Below are positions 1-8,052 of a stretch of 22,058 nt of DNA, piece after piece. Source of the stretch: JAVKFY01 sp040223615. GTDB lineage: Bacteria > Pseudomonadota > Alphaproteobacteria > GCA-2731375. The first letter of the stretch is position 1. Each line of letters opens with the position of its first letter. A program made the translations under genes and the position numbers. The notes beneath the pieces are model-generated. The model worked only from the letters and a program-made list of their open reading frames with translations, did not search any database and was not told the origin of the DNA. Location of the stretch: positions 1 to 22,058 of the forward strand of contig JAVKFY010000075.1 of NCBI GenBank assembly GCA_040223615.1, in the 5' to 3' direction.

Positions 1-47
1 CCCACCCGGCCACCCACAAGGATACTGGCGTTGGGTGGCCGGGTGGG
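1..47. repeat. Palindromic hairpin repeat, copy 1
   Basis: Perfect 16-bp inverted arms (1-16 and 32-47, based on CCCACCCGGCCACCCA) enclose a 15-base loop. The same element, inverted, lies at 22009-22055 and shares 14 of 15 loop bases. Conservation of the loop as well as the arms marks it as a dispersed REP-like repeat and not just a terminator. It lies 35 bp beyond the stop of the minus-strand glycosyltransferase gene, so it could also end that transcript. The arms may continue past the window edge. Confidence 0.85.
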
Positions 48-81
48 GGAGCCGGCTGGTGCCGACTAAACATGAAACGCT

Positions 82-1680
82 CTAGCCCGCCAGCCGTCGG
101 CAGCGCGGGTTCTCCGGGTCGGTGGCGCCGCGCGGCACTGCGACGTCCGGCTTCAGCGCGTCGATGCGGTAGAGCCGGATCGACGCGCCGACCGTCGCCG
201 CTGGCGGATAGGCATCGAGCCAGCCGTAGCTGCCGCAGCTTTTGTCGACTGTCAGGAACAGGCTGATCGCGATCCAGCCGGTGGTAGGCGTCTCCGGCGG
301 CAGCGGTTTGAAGCCGGGCACGAAGCGGGCCGGGTCGGCGCTGCCGTTATAGGCCACCGCGATCTCATCGATACCGCGCTGGCGCACCGCCTCGGCCAGG
401 CGTTTCAGGTCCTGGCCCCAGTCCAGGTCGCCGTTGATCAGGATCTTCTCCGGTTGGCCGCGCGCCGCGAGATTGAAGTAGGCGAGGTGGTCGGGATGCG
501 CTAGCAGCACGCTGGCCAGTTGTGCCGCCAGCAGCAACGCCACGGCGATCCGGCCCGGCCAGTTGATCCGCGCCAGCCGCCAGCAGACATACCCGGCGCC
601 CAGCGCCAGCATCGGATACAGCACGAAGGCATGGCGAAGGCCGATATTGATGCGGCTGAACCAGCATACGAAGACGAGCAACACCACCGTCGCCACCGGC
701 ACCGCCAGTAACCGCCAGTCGCGCCCGTGGATGCCCGCGCCCGTCATCCATGCCAGCCCGGCCAGCCCGGCGAACAACAGCGGTGGCGGCGTGCGCACCG
801 CGAAGCCGACCGGATAGAAGTACCACCAGCCGTCCATGCTGAACTGGCCGAGCAGGTAGCTGGCGTGGCCTTGGAAGTTGTGCGCCGCGACGCCGACGAT
901 GCCGAGCGGGATCGCCGTCACGACGGTCGGCGGCCGCAGCCCGAATCCGAACAACGCCCACAGCACCAGCGCCGCCAGCGCCAGCATGGCCAGGTACTGC
1001 AGCGGCCGGAACGGCAGCACCGGCCGCGCCGTGCCGACCATGCCGCGCAGGACGATCCACGCCGCCAGCACCAGCCCCAGGAACGGAATGGCGGAGAACT
1101 TGGTCGCCAACGCCAGCGCGCCAGCGACCGCCAGCACAAGCGCGATCGGCCAGCGCGGCCGGTCGAGCCAGGCCATCAGCGCGGCGAAGCAGAATGTCAG
1201 CGTCGCGACGCTGGGCACGTCGGTGGCGGCGATGGCCGCGTTGCCGATCAACGGCGGCAGGCTGGCCAGGAAAAACACCGCCAGCGTCGCCACTACCGGC
1301 CCGGCCAGTAATCGCCCCCACGCCCAGGTCGCCGCCAGCAGCAGGACGAAGAACGGCAGCACGCCGAGCCGCGCCAGCGTCAGCGCGCGCTCGTAGTCCG
1401 GCGCCGCGTCGAGCAGCGCCGCGCCTTCCTCGAAGATGCCGGGCGTGCCGAGGCTGCGCATGCCGTGGAGATACGGCAGCAGCGCCGCGGCCGCCCGCGC
1501 CAGCGGCGGGTGCTGCGGCTCGTAGTCGTAGACGCCGCGGCTCAGCAGTTCGATGCCGGCGGCCAGGTGTGCCGGTTCGTCCCAGGTCTGCGAGGTCGTG
1601 GCATAGGTGGAAATGACGACCGCGGCGCCGGCGATGGCCAGCAGCGCCGCCGCCAGCCCCCAGAGCAGACCACCTCTCAC
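82..1680 (-). CDS. GT-C fold membrane glycosyltransferase (family 39/ArnT-like)
   Basis: This 532-residue polytopic membrane protein resembles the dolichyl-phosphate-mannose mannosyltransferase/ArnT group, which moves a sugar from a polyprenyl-phosphate donor to an acceptor on the periplasmic side. Residues 1-28 form the first membrane helix. TWDEPAHL (32-39) carries the Asp-Glu pair expected of the catalytic first periplasmic loop, and YEPQHPPLARA follows at 53-63. Many hydrophobic helices fill the middle, and the C-terminal ~130 residues are soluble. The start is a GTG that shares bases with the TGA of the crotonase gene (GTGA), so translation is probably coupled. Donor and acceptor cannot be read from sequence. 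It is functionally out of place as the last gene of a catabolic operon. Confidence 0.85.
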   Translation of the reverse strand: MRGGLLWGLAAALLAIAGAAVVISTYATTSQTWDEPAHLAAGIELLSRGVYDYEPQHPPLARAAAALLPYLHGMRSLGTPGIFEEGAALLDAAPDYERALTLARLGVLPFFVLLLAATWAWGRLLAGPVVATLAVFFLASLPPLIGNAAIAATDVPSVATLTFCFAALMAWLDRPRWPIALVLAVAGALALATKFSAIPFLGLVLAAWIVLRGMVGTARPVLPFRPLQYLAMLALAALVLWALFGFGLRPPTVVTAIPLGIVGVAAHNFQGHASYLLGQFSMDGWWYFYPVGFAVRTPPPLLFAGLAGLAWMTGAGIHGRDWRLLAVPVATVVLLVFVCWFSRINIGLRHAFVLYPMLALGAGYVCWRLARINWPGRIAVALLLAAQLASVLLAHPDHLAYFNLAARGQPEKILINGDLDWGQDLKRLAEAVRQRGIDEIAVAYNGSADPARFVPGFKPLPPETPTTGWIAISLFLTVDKSCGSYGWLDAYPPAATVGASIRLYRIDALKPDVAVPRGATDPENPRCRRLAG

Positions 1681-2447
1681 CCGTCGCGTCCGAGCGAGTC
1701 CCAGAATCCGCGCCGTGCATCGTCATGTTCGCGCAGGTAACGCTCGAAGGTCGCGATCTCCAGGGCAATGCCCTGCTCGATCGGCAGCTCGCCGCCGCCG
1801 TCCATCGCCGCCTTGATCGCACGCAGGCAGGCGCGCGACCGGCCGCGGATCTTCTTCAGAAGGTCGTCGACGGCCACCGGCAGTTCCGCCAGCGGCACCG
1901 CGCGCCAGGCCAGACCGATAGTGGCCGCCTCGCGGCCGCTGAGCCAGCGGCCTGACATGATCAGCTCCTTCGCGGCCGCCATGCCGATGCGGCGCGGCAG
2001 ACGCTGTGTCGAGCCGCCGCCGGGCATCACGTTCACCTGCGCGTGGTTGTCGCCGATCCTGGCCTCCTCGGCGACGAGGATCAGATCGCAGGCCAGCGCG
2101 GTCTCGAAGCCGCCGGCGCGTGCCACGCCGTTCACCGCCGCGACCGTCAGGAGCGGCAGCCGTTCCAGGCGCAGCAGGATGTCGTTCAGGCGTCGGATAA
2201 CGGCCAGGAAGTAGTCCGTGTCCTCGAAGCCACGCTTCAGGATCGCCAGGTCGAGGCCCACGCAGAAGGCGCGACCTTCACCGGTGAACACCGCCGCCGC
2301 GATCTCCTGGTCGCGCTCCAGTTCGTCCAGCACCCAGTCCAGATCGTCCATGCGGGCATCGTCGATCGCGTTCAGCCGGGCGGGGGCCGCGAACGTGACG
2401 GTCGCGACATGGTCGGTGACGGCATAGCGCAATGTCGTTGGGGGCAT
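1677..2447 (-). CDS. Enoyl-CoA hydratase/isomerase (crotonase) family protein
   Basis: This 256-residue protein has the normal length for the crotonase fold, which stabilises CoA-thioester enolates. The oxyanion-hole segments are GRAFCVGLDL (58-67) and NGVARAGGFETALACDL (106-122), and MPGGGSTQRLPRRIG follows at 141-155. Aligned by eye with rat mitochondrial hydratase, the first catalytic Glu (E144) is kept as E115. The second (E164) falls on His135 in GDNHAQVNV. It may therefore be an isomerase, hydrolase or other crotonase rather than a standard hydratase. The ATG start lies 2 bases after the stop of the FAD oxidase gene, and its stop overlaps the glycosyltransferase start. It probably acts on a CoA ester made by the synthetase of the same operon. 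Confidence 0.88.
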   Translation of the reverse strand: MPPTTLRYAVTDHVATVTFAAPARLNAIDDARMDDLDWVLDELERDQEIAAAVFTGEGRAFCVGLDLAILKRGFEDTDYFLAVIRRLNDILLRLERLPLLTVAAVNGVARAGGFETALACDLILVAEEARIGDNHAQVNVMPGGGSTQRLPRRIGMAAAKELIMSGRWLSGREAATIGLAWRAVPLAELPVAVDDLLKKIRGRSRACLRAIKAAMDGGGELPIEQGIALEIATFERYLREHDDARRGFWDSLGRDG

Positions 2448-2449
2448 CG

Positions 2450-3958
2450 CTAGAGGCCCAGTACGCCGGGGTTGATCAGGCCGCGCGGGTCGAGGTGGTG
2501 CTTGACCGTGCGCAACAGGGCCAGCGTGTCGGGCGCCAAGCTCCGGGCATAGTCGTAGGTGCGGCCGAGCTGGTAGTTCGTCGCGCCGGCGCCGTCCATC
2601 GCCGCGGCGAGCGCCTTGCGCAACGCGTGCGCGGCCTCGCGCGCCGCCGGGTTGGACGGCCGTTCACCATGGCGTTTCACCTGGTCCGGCGTGGCGTGGT
2701 GCCGGTGGAACGCATTCAGCGCGTCGGGCCAGAAGAGCTGCGGCTCGACCAGGATGCTCGCGCCGGCGACGACGGTCAGAACGGTGGCGCGGATGTCGTG
2801 CTCGGCCATGGTGTCGCCGTGTTCGGCCAGCACCTGGCTCGCGGCGGCATAGCCGTCCCTGGCGCGGCCGGCGGGAAACACGCCGTGCACCGGCAGCCAG
2901 TTCTCGCCATCCGGGCCGAGCAGCGCCTTGATCGGCCGGAACGGGCGGGCACGGGTGACCCGAGGGATGGTGTCCGGGATCGGCGTGCCGCCATGCGCCG
3001 TCGCCATCTCGGCGACTTTTCCAAGGGCGTGGGCCACCACCGGCTCGTCGCCTTCCGCGACCACGTGCAGCGAGTGGCGCAGGTCGCGGACGAAAGCCTT
3101 GCCGGACCGCATCAGCCCGGCGAGGCCACGCAAGCCGCCGCCGCGCGCCACGTCGGCCGCCAGTTGCGCGCCCTCCATCGCGCCGAAGCCGGTGCGATGG
3201 AGGTTGCGGTGGCTCTCCGGGTCGAAGCCCCAGACCTCGGCCAGGCCGTCAACGCCGACCAGCGCGGCCTCGGCGTTGAGCAGGCTCTCGGCGGTCGGGA
3301 AATCCAGCGAGGCGAAGGCGGTGGTTTCGGGCGGCGCGATCAGCCGCAACGTCGCGCGGGCCTTGATTCCGAGCGCGCCGCAGTCGCCGACGAACAGGCC
3401 GGTCAGATCCGGTCCGCTGCCGCCGGTGACCAGGCGACGGCCGTCGGCGGCGATCACCACCAGTCCGATAACCGTCTCGCGTACCGTGCCGTGGCGCGCC
3501 GAGCCGAAGAAGGCGGCGTCCTGCGACAGGCTGCCGCCAACGGTGGCGACCATGCCGGAGAGCGGACCGAAGAACGGCGTCCGCCACCCCTTGGTGCCGA
3601 GCGCGTCGTACAGCATTGCCCAGGTGCAGCCGGCCTGCACCGTGACCGTGCGCGCGGCATCGTCGATCTCGATGATGCGGTTCAGGTCGGTGAGGTCGAG
3701 CACGATACCGCCGGGCCGGTCGGCGAGGTAGCCGGCGGTGTAGGAGTGGCCGCCGCCGCGAGGGTACACCGCCAGCCCGGCGCCGGTTGCGGCGGCGACG
3801 GTGGCGGCGAGCTGGTCCTCGTCGGCGGGACGGACCACGGCCAGCGGAATCGCGCCGGCGCTGGCGATGTCGTGCGCGAAGAGTTCCAGGGTGGCCTTGT
3901 CGGTCGCCACGCGGTCGGCGCCGACGATGCCGGCCAGTTCAGTCGCCGATAACGGCAT
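2450..3958 (-). CDS. FAD-linked oxidase/dehydrogenase of the VAO (PCMH) family
   Basis: The 502-residue product is a VAO-type flavoprotein of the broad group holding glycolate, D-lactate and other 2-hydroxyacid dehydrogenases and alcohol oxidases. PRGGGHSYT (66-74) is the pyrophosphate-binding loop of the N-terminal FAD domain; His71 sits where covalently flavinylated members have histidine. GPLSGMVATVGGSLSQDA (131-148) is the second FAD segment, and DPRGLINPGVLGL ends the cap domain. The ATG at 3958 was chosen because it starts the conserved domain and is preceded by GGGAG in the complement. The open frame runs further to 4288, but that part overlaps the hydrolase gene. It overlaps the hydrolase stop by 20 bases. 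The substrate is not predictable. Confidence 0.88.
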   Translation of the reverse strand: MPLSATELAGIVGADRVATDKATLELFAHDIASAGAIPLAVVRPADEDQLAATVAAATGAGLAVYPRGGGHSYTAGYLADRPGGIVLDLTDLNRIIEIDDAARTVTVQAGCTWAMLYDALGTKGWRTPFFGPLSGMVATVGGSLSQDAAFFGSARHGTVRETVIGLVVIAADGRRLVTGGSGPDLTGLFVGDCGALGIKARATLRLIAPPETTAFASLDFPTAESLLNAEAALVGVDGLAEVWGFDPESHRNLHRTGFGAMEGAQLAADVARGGGLRGLAGLMRSGKAFVRDLRHSLHVVAEGDEPVVAHALGKVAEMATAHGGTPIPDTIPRVTRARPFRPIKALLGPDGENWLPVHGVFPAGRARDGYAAASQVLAEHGDTMAEHDIRATVLTVVAGASILVEPQLFWPDALNAFHRHHATPDQVKRHGERPSNPAAREAAHALRKALAAAMDGAGATNYQLGRTYDYARSLAPDTLALLRTVKHHLDPRGLINPGVLGL

Positions 3959-5525
3959 CGGCGATCTCCCGCACGTCGCGCCCTGCGCTCCGTACCGAAC
4001 GCGCGGCGCTCTTGGCCCAGGCGACGACGGCCTCGTGGTCGGGATCGTCGGCCATGGCGACGACATCGGCGGCGTAGCCGAGGTCCGGAGACCAGGCCGC
4101 CGCGGCAGCGCGCGTCGTGGCCATGCCGGCGGCCCCGGCGCGCACCGTTTCCGAGAACCGCGCATGCAGGCCTTCGACGTCGATATCGAGGCCGACACGC
4201 CGGGCATGCGCGTGATCGCGCCGGTGCCAGGGTTTGAACAGCAGGTCGTCGCGCAGCATCCACCACGTCGCAGTGAGGTGCGTGCCATCCCAGGCCGGCG
4301 CCAGGTCCGGCAGGGGGCCGAGGTCGGCGCCGAGCGGCGGGTCGACCAGCGTGACCCGGTCGGTGAGGTCGGCGACGCTGGCCGCGAAGCCGCCGCTCAG
4401 GCCGCAGGCGACCAGCTCCGGCTTGTCGAACGCGCCGACCAGCGCGCGCAACAGGTCCGGGCTTGCCTCTGCCGGCGACGATCCGCCACAGCCTGGCAGG
4501 TCGATGACGTGGACGTAGCGGTCGCCGGTGAGCAGCCGGCCCAGGTTCCATGTCTGCGAACCGCCACCGGGCAACGGATGCCAGACCAGCAGCGGCTTGC
4601 CGTGCGCCGGTCCGAACGACCGCACCGTTATCATGTCGTCGCCCAGGTACAGCAGCCAACGGCGGTCGCCGCCAATGCTCAAGGTCAGCGTGGCGTCGAC
4701 CGCGTGCGGCGCCATCAGGTCGCCGATCGCCACCGCCCAGGCCTCGCGGTCGGCTGGCAGCGAACGTTTCTCGCAGCCCTCGGGCAGCGGCGGCAGCCGA
4801 TCCAGGTGCGGGTGCAACAGGTCATCGGTGCGCGCCGTGATTGCCAGCTTCGCGGTGGCGCGGGCGACCGGCGTGGCGCCGTCATAGCGGAAGGCGGCGG
4901 CATAGCCGACCCGGTAGCCGTCGCCGGCCAGCAGCAAGTCGTCGACCACGCCTTGCATGAAGGCAAGCGGGGGCGGATCGCGCTGCAACCGCGCCGCGCG
5001 CCCCGGCCGGTTCCAGGGGAAGAAGCTGAACTGGTCGCGCACCCGCGTCCACAGCCAGTGCACGTGCGTGCCCATGCGGTCCGGCCGGAACGGCGCCAGG
5101 TAGGCGTCGAGGTGCTCCTCCTGCTCCGCCTCGGTGAACACCGGATAGCCGTCCAGCACCGCAAGCGTCGTGCGTTGCGGATAGCGTTCGGCGAAGGCCA
5201 TGGCGATGCAGGCTCCGGTATGCGTGCCGTAAAGACACGCGCGTTCCAGCCCGATGGCATCGAACAGCTCGGCCAGCCCGTCGGCATAGTGGCTCATGTC
5301 GGGGCGCGGCTCGGCCAGCGGGTCGGACAGGCCGAAGCCCGGCGTGTCCAGCGCCAGCACGGTGAAGCGCTCGGCGAGCTTCGCGGCGAGCGGCAGCAAC
5401 GCCCACGACGAGCGCGGCGACTCGTGCAGCAACACCACCACCGGTCCGGCGCCGAGCTTGTGCAGGTGGACCTGGCGGCCGCCAGGGCAGGGGATCAGGT
5501 AGCGCTCGCTCGCTGGCGAACTCAT
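3939..5525 (-). CDS. Double-domain alpha/beta-hydrolase
   Basis: This 528-residue protein is about twice the usual alpha/beta-hydrolase length and appears to hold two such domains. The N-terminal half has the strand-loop VVVLLHE (29-35), LDTPGFGLSDP (59-69) and the elbow GTHTG (100-104), where His102 replaces the Ser nucleophile. GxHTG elbows occur in a known divergent hydrolase subgroup. The C-terminal half begins near residue 295, with LLVWHPLPGGG (312-322), IDLPGCGGSSP (341-351) and a standard elbow GLSGG (375-379) with Ser377. No secretion signal is seen, so it is probably cytoplasmic. The ATG overlaps the stop of the CoA-synthetase gene (ATGA). It may hydrolyse an ester, a thioester or a C-C bond; the exact reaction is unknown. 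Confidence 0.82.
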   Translation of the reverse strand: MSSPASERYLIPCPGGRQVHLHKLGAGPVVVLLHESPRSSWALLPLAAKLAERFTVLALDTPGFGLSDPLAEPRPDMSHYADGLAELFDAIGLERACLYGTHTGACIAMAFAERYPQRTTLAVLDGYPVFTEAEQEEHLDAYLAPFRPDRMGTHVHWLWTRVRDQFSFFPWNRPGRAARLQRDPPPLAFMQGVVDDLLLAGDGYRVGYAAAFRYDGATPVARATAKLAITARTDDLLHPHLDRLPPLPEGCEKRSLPADREAWAVAIGDLMAPHAVDATLTLSIGGDRRWLLYLGDDMITVRSFGPAHGKPLLVWHPLPGGGSQTWNLGRLLTGDRYVHVIDLPGCGGSSPAEASPDLLRALVGAFDKPELVACGLSGGFAASVADLTDRVTLVDPPLGADLGPLPDLAPAWDGTHLTATWWMLRDDLLFKPWHRRDHAHARRVGLDIDVEGLHARFSETVRAGAAGMATTRAAAAAWSPDLGYAADVVAMADDPDHEAVVAWAKSAARSVRSAGRDVREIADAVIGD

Positions 5526-7057
5526 CCGTCTTGCACCAGCCGGTCGCGCAACTCCCGCTTCAGCATCTTGCCGGTCGGGTTGCGCGGCACCTTGTCGATG
5601 AAGCGGATCTCCTTCGGCATCTTGAAGCCGCCGAGGTGGCGCTTGCAGTGTTCGATCACCTGCCCCTCGGAAAGCGCGGCATCGTCGCTGACCACGAAGG
5701 CGACCACCGCCTCGCCCCAGTAGTCGTCCGGCTTGCCGACGACGCAGGCGTCACTGATCGCCGGGAGCTGGCGCAACACGTCCTCGATCTCGCGCGGATA
5801 GACGTTCACGCCGCCGGTGATCAGCATGTCCTTCTTGCGGTCGACGATATAGAAGTAGCCGTCCTCGTCCTGCCGGCCCATGTCGCCGGCGGAAAACATG
5901 CCGTCACGAAAGCCGGCCGCGGTCTCTTCCGGCTTGTTCCAGTAGCCGTTGAACAGCATCGGCGAGGTGGCATAGAGCTCGCCGACATCGCCCGGTGCCA
6001 CCGGCTCGCCGTCGTCGTCCAGCAGCGCCGCCCGGTACAGCGGGAATAACTGGCCGACGCAGTTCTGTTTGCGGCGCATGTCGGCCGGCCGCAGGTTGGT
6101 GACGATGCCGGTCTCGGTCGAGCCATAGGTCTCGTGCAGCAGGCCGTCGCCGAAATAGTCCAGCACCTGGTGCTTGGTCGCCTCCGGCAGCGGCGCGGCG
6201 TTGCACACGATCGCCTTCAGGTTGTGCGCGCGATAGCGGTCCAGCACCGCTCGCTCCAGGCCGAACAGGCCCTGAAAATGCGTCGGGACCATGAACACGC
6301 CGGTGTGCCGGCCCTCGTGCAACCGCGCCAGGATGTGCTCGGGGTTGAAGCCGCCGACGACTTCGCAGGTGCCGCCCAGAAAAACCGAGGTGAAGGCGAA
6401 GGAGAAGCCGGCGCCATGGAACATCGGCGCGAAGGCCAGGAAGCTGTCGTCGCGGCTGTAGCAGCCATACTCGGTCGCCTCGGCCAGCGCGATCAGCGTG
6501 CGGCTGCGATGCGGCAGCACCACGCCCTTCGGTTTGCCGGTCGTGCCCGACGTGTAGCATATGGTGAAGTTGTCCCACTCCGCCGGCTCGTAGCCGGGAT
6601 GGTCGGGCCGGGCCTTCGACAGCCAGGTCTCGTAGTCGTCGCCGAACTCGATCACCCGCTCCACGCAGGCGGCGCCCGAGGCACGGACCGCATCGGCGTA
6701 GTTCGGGGCGACGAACACGGCGCGCGCGGCGCAATCCTCGAAGATGAACTTCAGTTCGCCCGGCGTTTGCCGCGGGTTCAGCGTGGCGACGGCGCAGCCG
6801 ATCCCGCTCAGCCCGACCACCACCTCAAGGTATTCCAGCCGGTTGTCGGCGACGATGGCGACATTGTCACCGGGCCGCAGTCCCAGGTCGCCGATGCCGG
6901 CATTGCCGGCGCGGTTGATGCGCTCGACCAGTTGCCGGTAGGTGACGGCGGCCTCGCCCTGGACCAGCGCGATCTTGTCGGGCGTGCGCCGCGCCGAGGA
7001 GCGGACACCGGTGGCCAGCGTCAGCCCGCGATAGTTGCCGGATGGCGCGCGGTCCAT
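5522..7057 (-). CDS. AMP-forming acyl-CoA synthetase (ANL superfamily)
   Basis: This 511-residue enzyme should activate a carboxylic acid with ATP and CoA through an acyl-adenylate. All core motifs are intact: the P-loop YTSGTTGKPKG (168-178), YGSTET (311-316), SAGDMG (389-394), the hinge DRKKDM (406-411) and the adenylating Lys497 in NPTGKMLKREL. The ATG start has AAGGA six bases upstream in the complement and overlaps the amidohydrolase stop (ATGA). Relatives are annotated as long-chain, cyclohexanecarboxylate or benzoate-type CoA ligases, and substrate class cannot be assigned by eye. In context it links hydrolysis products to CoA chemistry and to the crotonase downstream. In acetophenone degradation a CoA ligase likewise accompanies HyuA/HyuB-like carboxylase subunits. 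Confidence 0.93.
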   Translation of the reverse strand: MDRAPSGNYRGLTLATGVRSSARRTPDKIALVQGEAAVTYRQLVERINRAGNAGIGDLGLRPGDNVAIVADNRLEYLEVVVGLSGIGCAVATLNPRQTPGELKFIFEDCAARAVFVAPNYADAVRASGAACVERVIEFGDDYETWLSKARPDHPGYEPAEWDNFTICYTSGTTGKPKGVVLPHRSRTLIALAEATEYGCYSRDDSFLAFAPMFHGAGFSFAFTSVFLGGTCEVVGGFNPEHILARLHEGRHTGVFMVPTHFQGLFGLERAVLDRYRAHNLKAIVCNAAPLPEATKHQVLDYFGDGLLHETYGSTETGIVTNLRPADMRRKQNCVGQLFPLYRAALLDDDGEPVAPGDVGELYATSPMLFNGYWNKPEETAAGFRDGMFSAGDMGRQDEDGYFYIVDRKKDMLITGGVNVYPREIEDVLRQLPAISDACVVGKPDDYWGEAVVAFVVSDDAALSEGQVIEHCKRHLGGFKMPKEIRFIDKVPRNPTGKMLKRELRDRLVQDG

Positions 7058-8052
7058 CAGTTGTCCTTCACGCCGATGGTGCCGTCGGCGCGGACCACGA
7101 GGTCGCGCGGGTTGTTGACGCCGCCGGGCCGGGCGACGGGGGCGCGCGCGGCAGGCGCCGGACGCGGGGCGGGCGCCGCCGGCTTGGCGGCGGTCCGGTC
7201 GAGCTTGAACACACCGAGCGCGTTCTCGCGCAGGATCTTTCGCGCCGACTCCTCACGCAGCCCGAGTCCGGCGATTTCCTCCATCGCGCGCTCCGGGTCG
7301 ATCACCGGCCAGTCGGTCCCGAACAGAACCTTGTGGGCGCCATATGTGTTCATGTAATGCACGAGCTGTTTCGGCCAATGCTTTGGTGCATAAGCATCTG
7401 CGCCGATGTAGATATGCTCGTGTTTCCATGCCATGGAGATCATCTCGTCGGTCCACGGCACGCCGATGTGGATGCCCAGGAGCCGCAATTCGGGGAAGTC
7501 GATGGCGACCTGGTCCAGCGTGATCGGCCGCGCCACAGACGGCAGCCGGCGCTCGCGCGAGTACACCAGGTTGTGCCCGACCTGCATCATGATCGGGATG
7601 TCGAGTTCGCAGCATTTGGCGTAGTAGGGGTAGTACTTCGCGTGGTCCGGCGGCAGCCCGAACCAGTGCGGATAGAGGTGCGCGCCGACGAAGCCATAGT
7701 GCTTCACCGCGTGTTCCAGGTCGCGCAGGCCCTGCATGCCGCGGAACGGATCGACCCCGGCCAGCCCGGAAAAGCGCGTCGGATGCTGGCGGCAGACCTC
7801 GTCCACGCGCTCGTAGGGGATCTCGAACGAGCCTTTCACCGCCAGGTCGCCGGCCCGCACCGCGATCAGCAGCGAGCGTTCGACGCCGGCGCGGTCCATC
7901 TTCGCCAGATAATCGGGGATCGACACGCCATCGCGCATCGCGTCGGACATCCGCACCTGGCTCTTGAACTCGTCGTCCAGCCCGGTCCGGCCCTCGCGCA
8001 CTTCCTGCGGGGTGTACAGATTGCAGACGATGTCGATGGCGTTGCCGATCAC
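7057..8052 (-). CDS. Amidohydrolase-2 family protein (ACMSD/gamma-resorcylate decarboxylase-like)
   Basis: This 331-residue TIM-barrel protein belongs to the group of metal-dependent decarboxylases and hydrolases that includes ACMSD. GAHLYPHWFG (123-132), MMQVGHN (155-161), LLGIHIGVPW (191-200) and LFGTDWP (243-249) match the later metal/active-site strands, with His160, His195 and Asp247. The usual HxH after strand 1 is absent: IDIVCNL (6-12) has Val9 and Asn11 there. A longer frame reaches 8283. GTG at 8052 is preferred because it follows a GGAGA site and forms a GTGA overlap with the upstream gene. An Ala/Pro-rich tail (about 287-331) extends beyond the domain. A more AT-rich codon patch covers 7330-7440. 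Activity may be a hydrolysis or a decarboxylation. Confidence 0.85.
   Translation of the reverse strand: MIGNAIDIVCNLYTPQEVREGRTGLDDEFKSQVRMSDAMRDGVSIPDYLAKMDRAGVERSLLIAVRAGDLAVKGSFEIPYERVDEVCRQHPTRFSGLAGVDPFRGMQGLRDLEHAVKHYGFVGAHLYPHWFGLPPDHAKYYPYYAKCCELDIPIMMQVGHNLVYSRERRLPSVARPITLDQVAIDFPELRLLGIHIGVPWTDEMISMAWKHEHIYIGADAYAPKHWPKQLVHYMNTYGAHKVLFGTDWPVIDPERAMEEIAGLGLREESARKILRENALGVFKLDRTAAKPAAPAPRPAPAARAPVARPGGVNNPRDLVVRADGTIGVKDN

Noticed and set aside
3959..4288. N-terminal extension of the FAD oxidase frame
   Set aside because: The segment lies in the hydrolase gene, is Arg/Pro/Ser-rich, and the ATG at 3958 has a good ribosome binding site and starts the conserved domain.
3801..5723. 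640-codon plus-strand open frame across the oxidase, hydrolase and ligase genes
   Set aside because: It spans three well-supported minus-strand genes and encodes Gln/Arg/His-rich sequence without domains.
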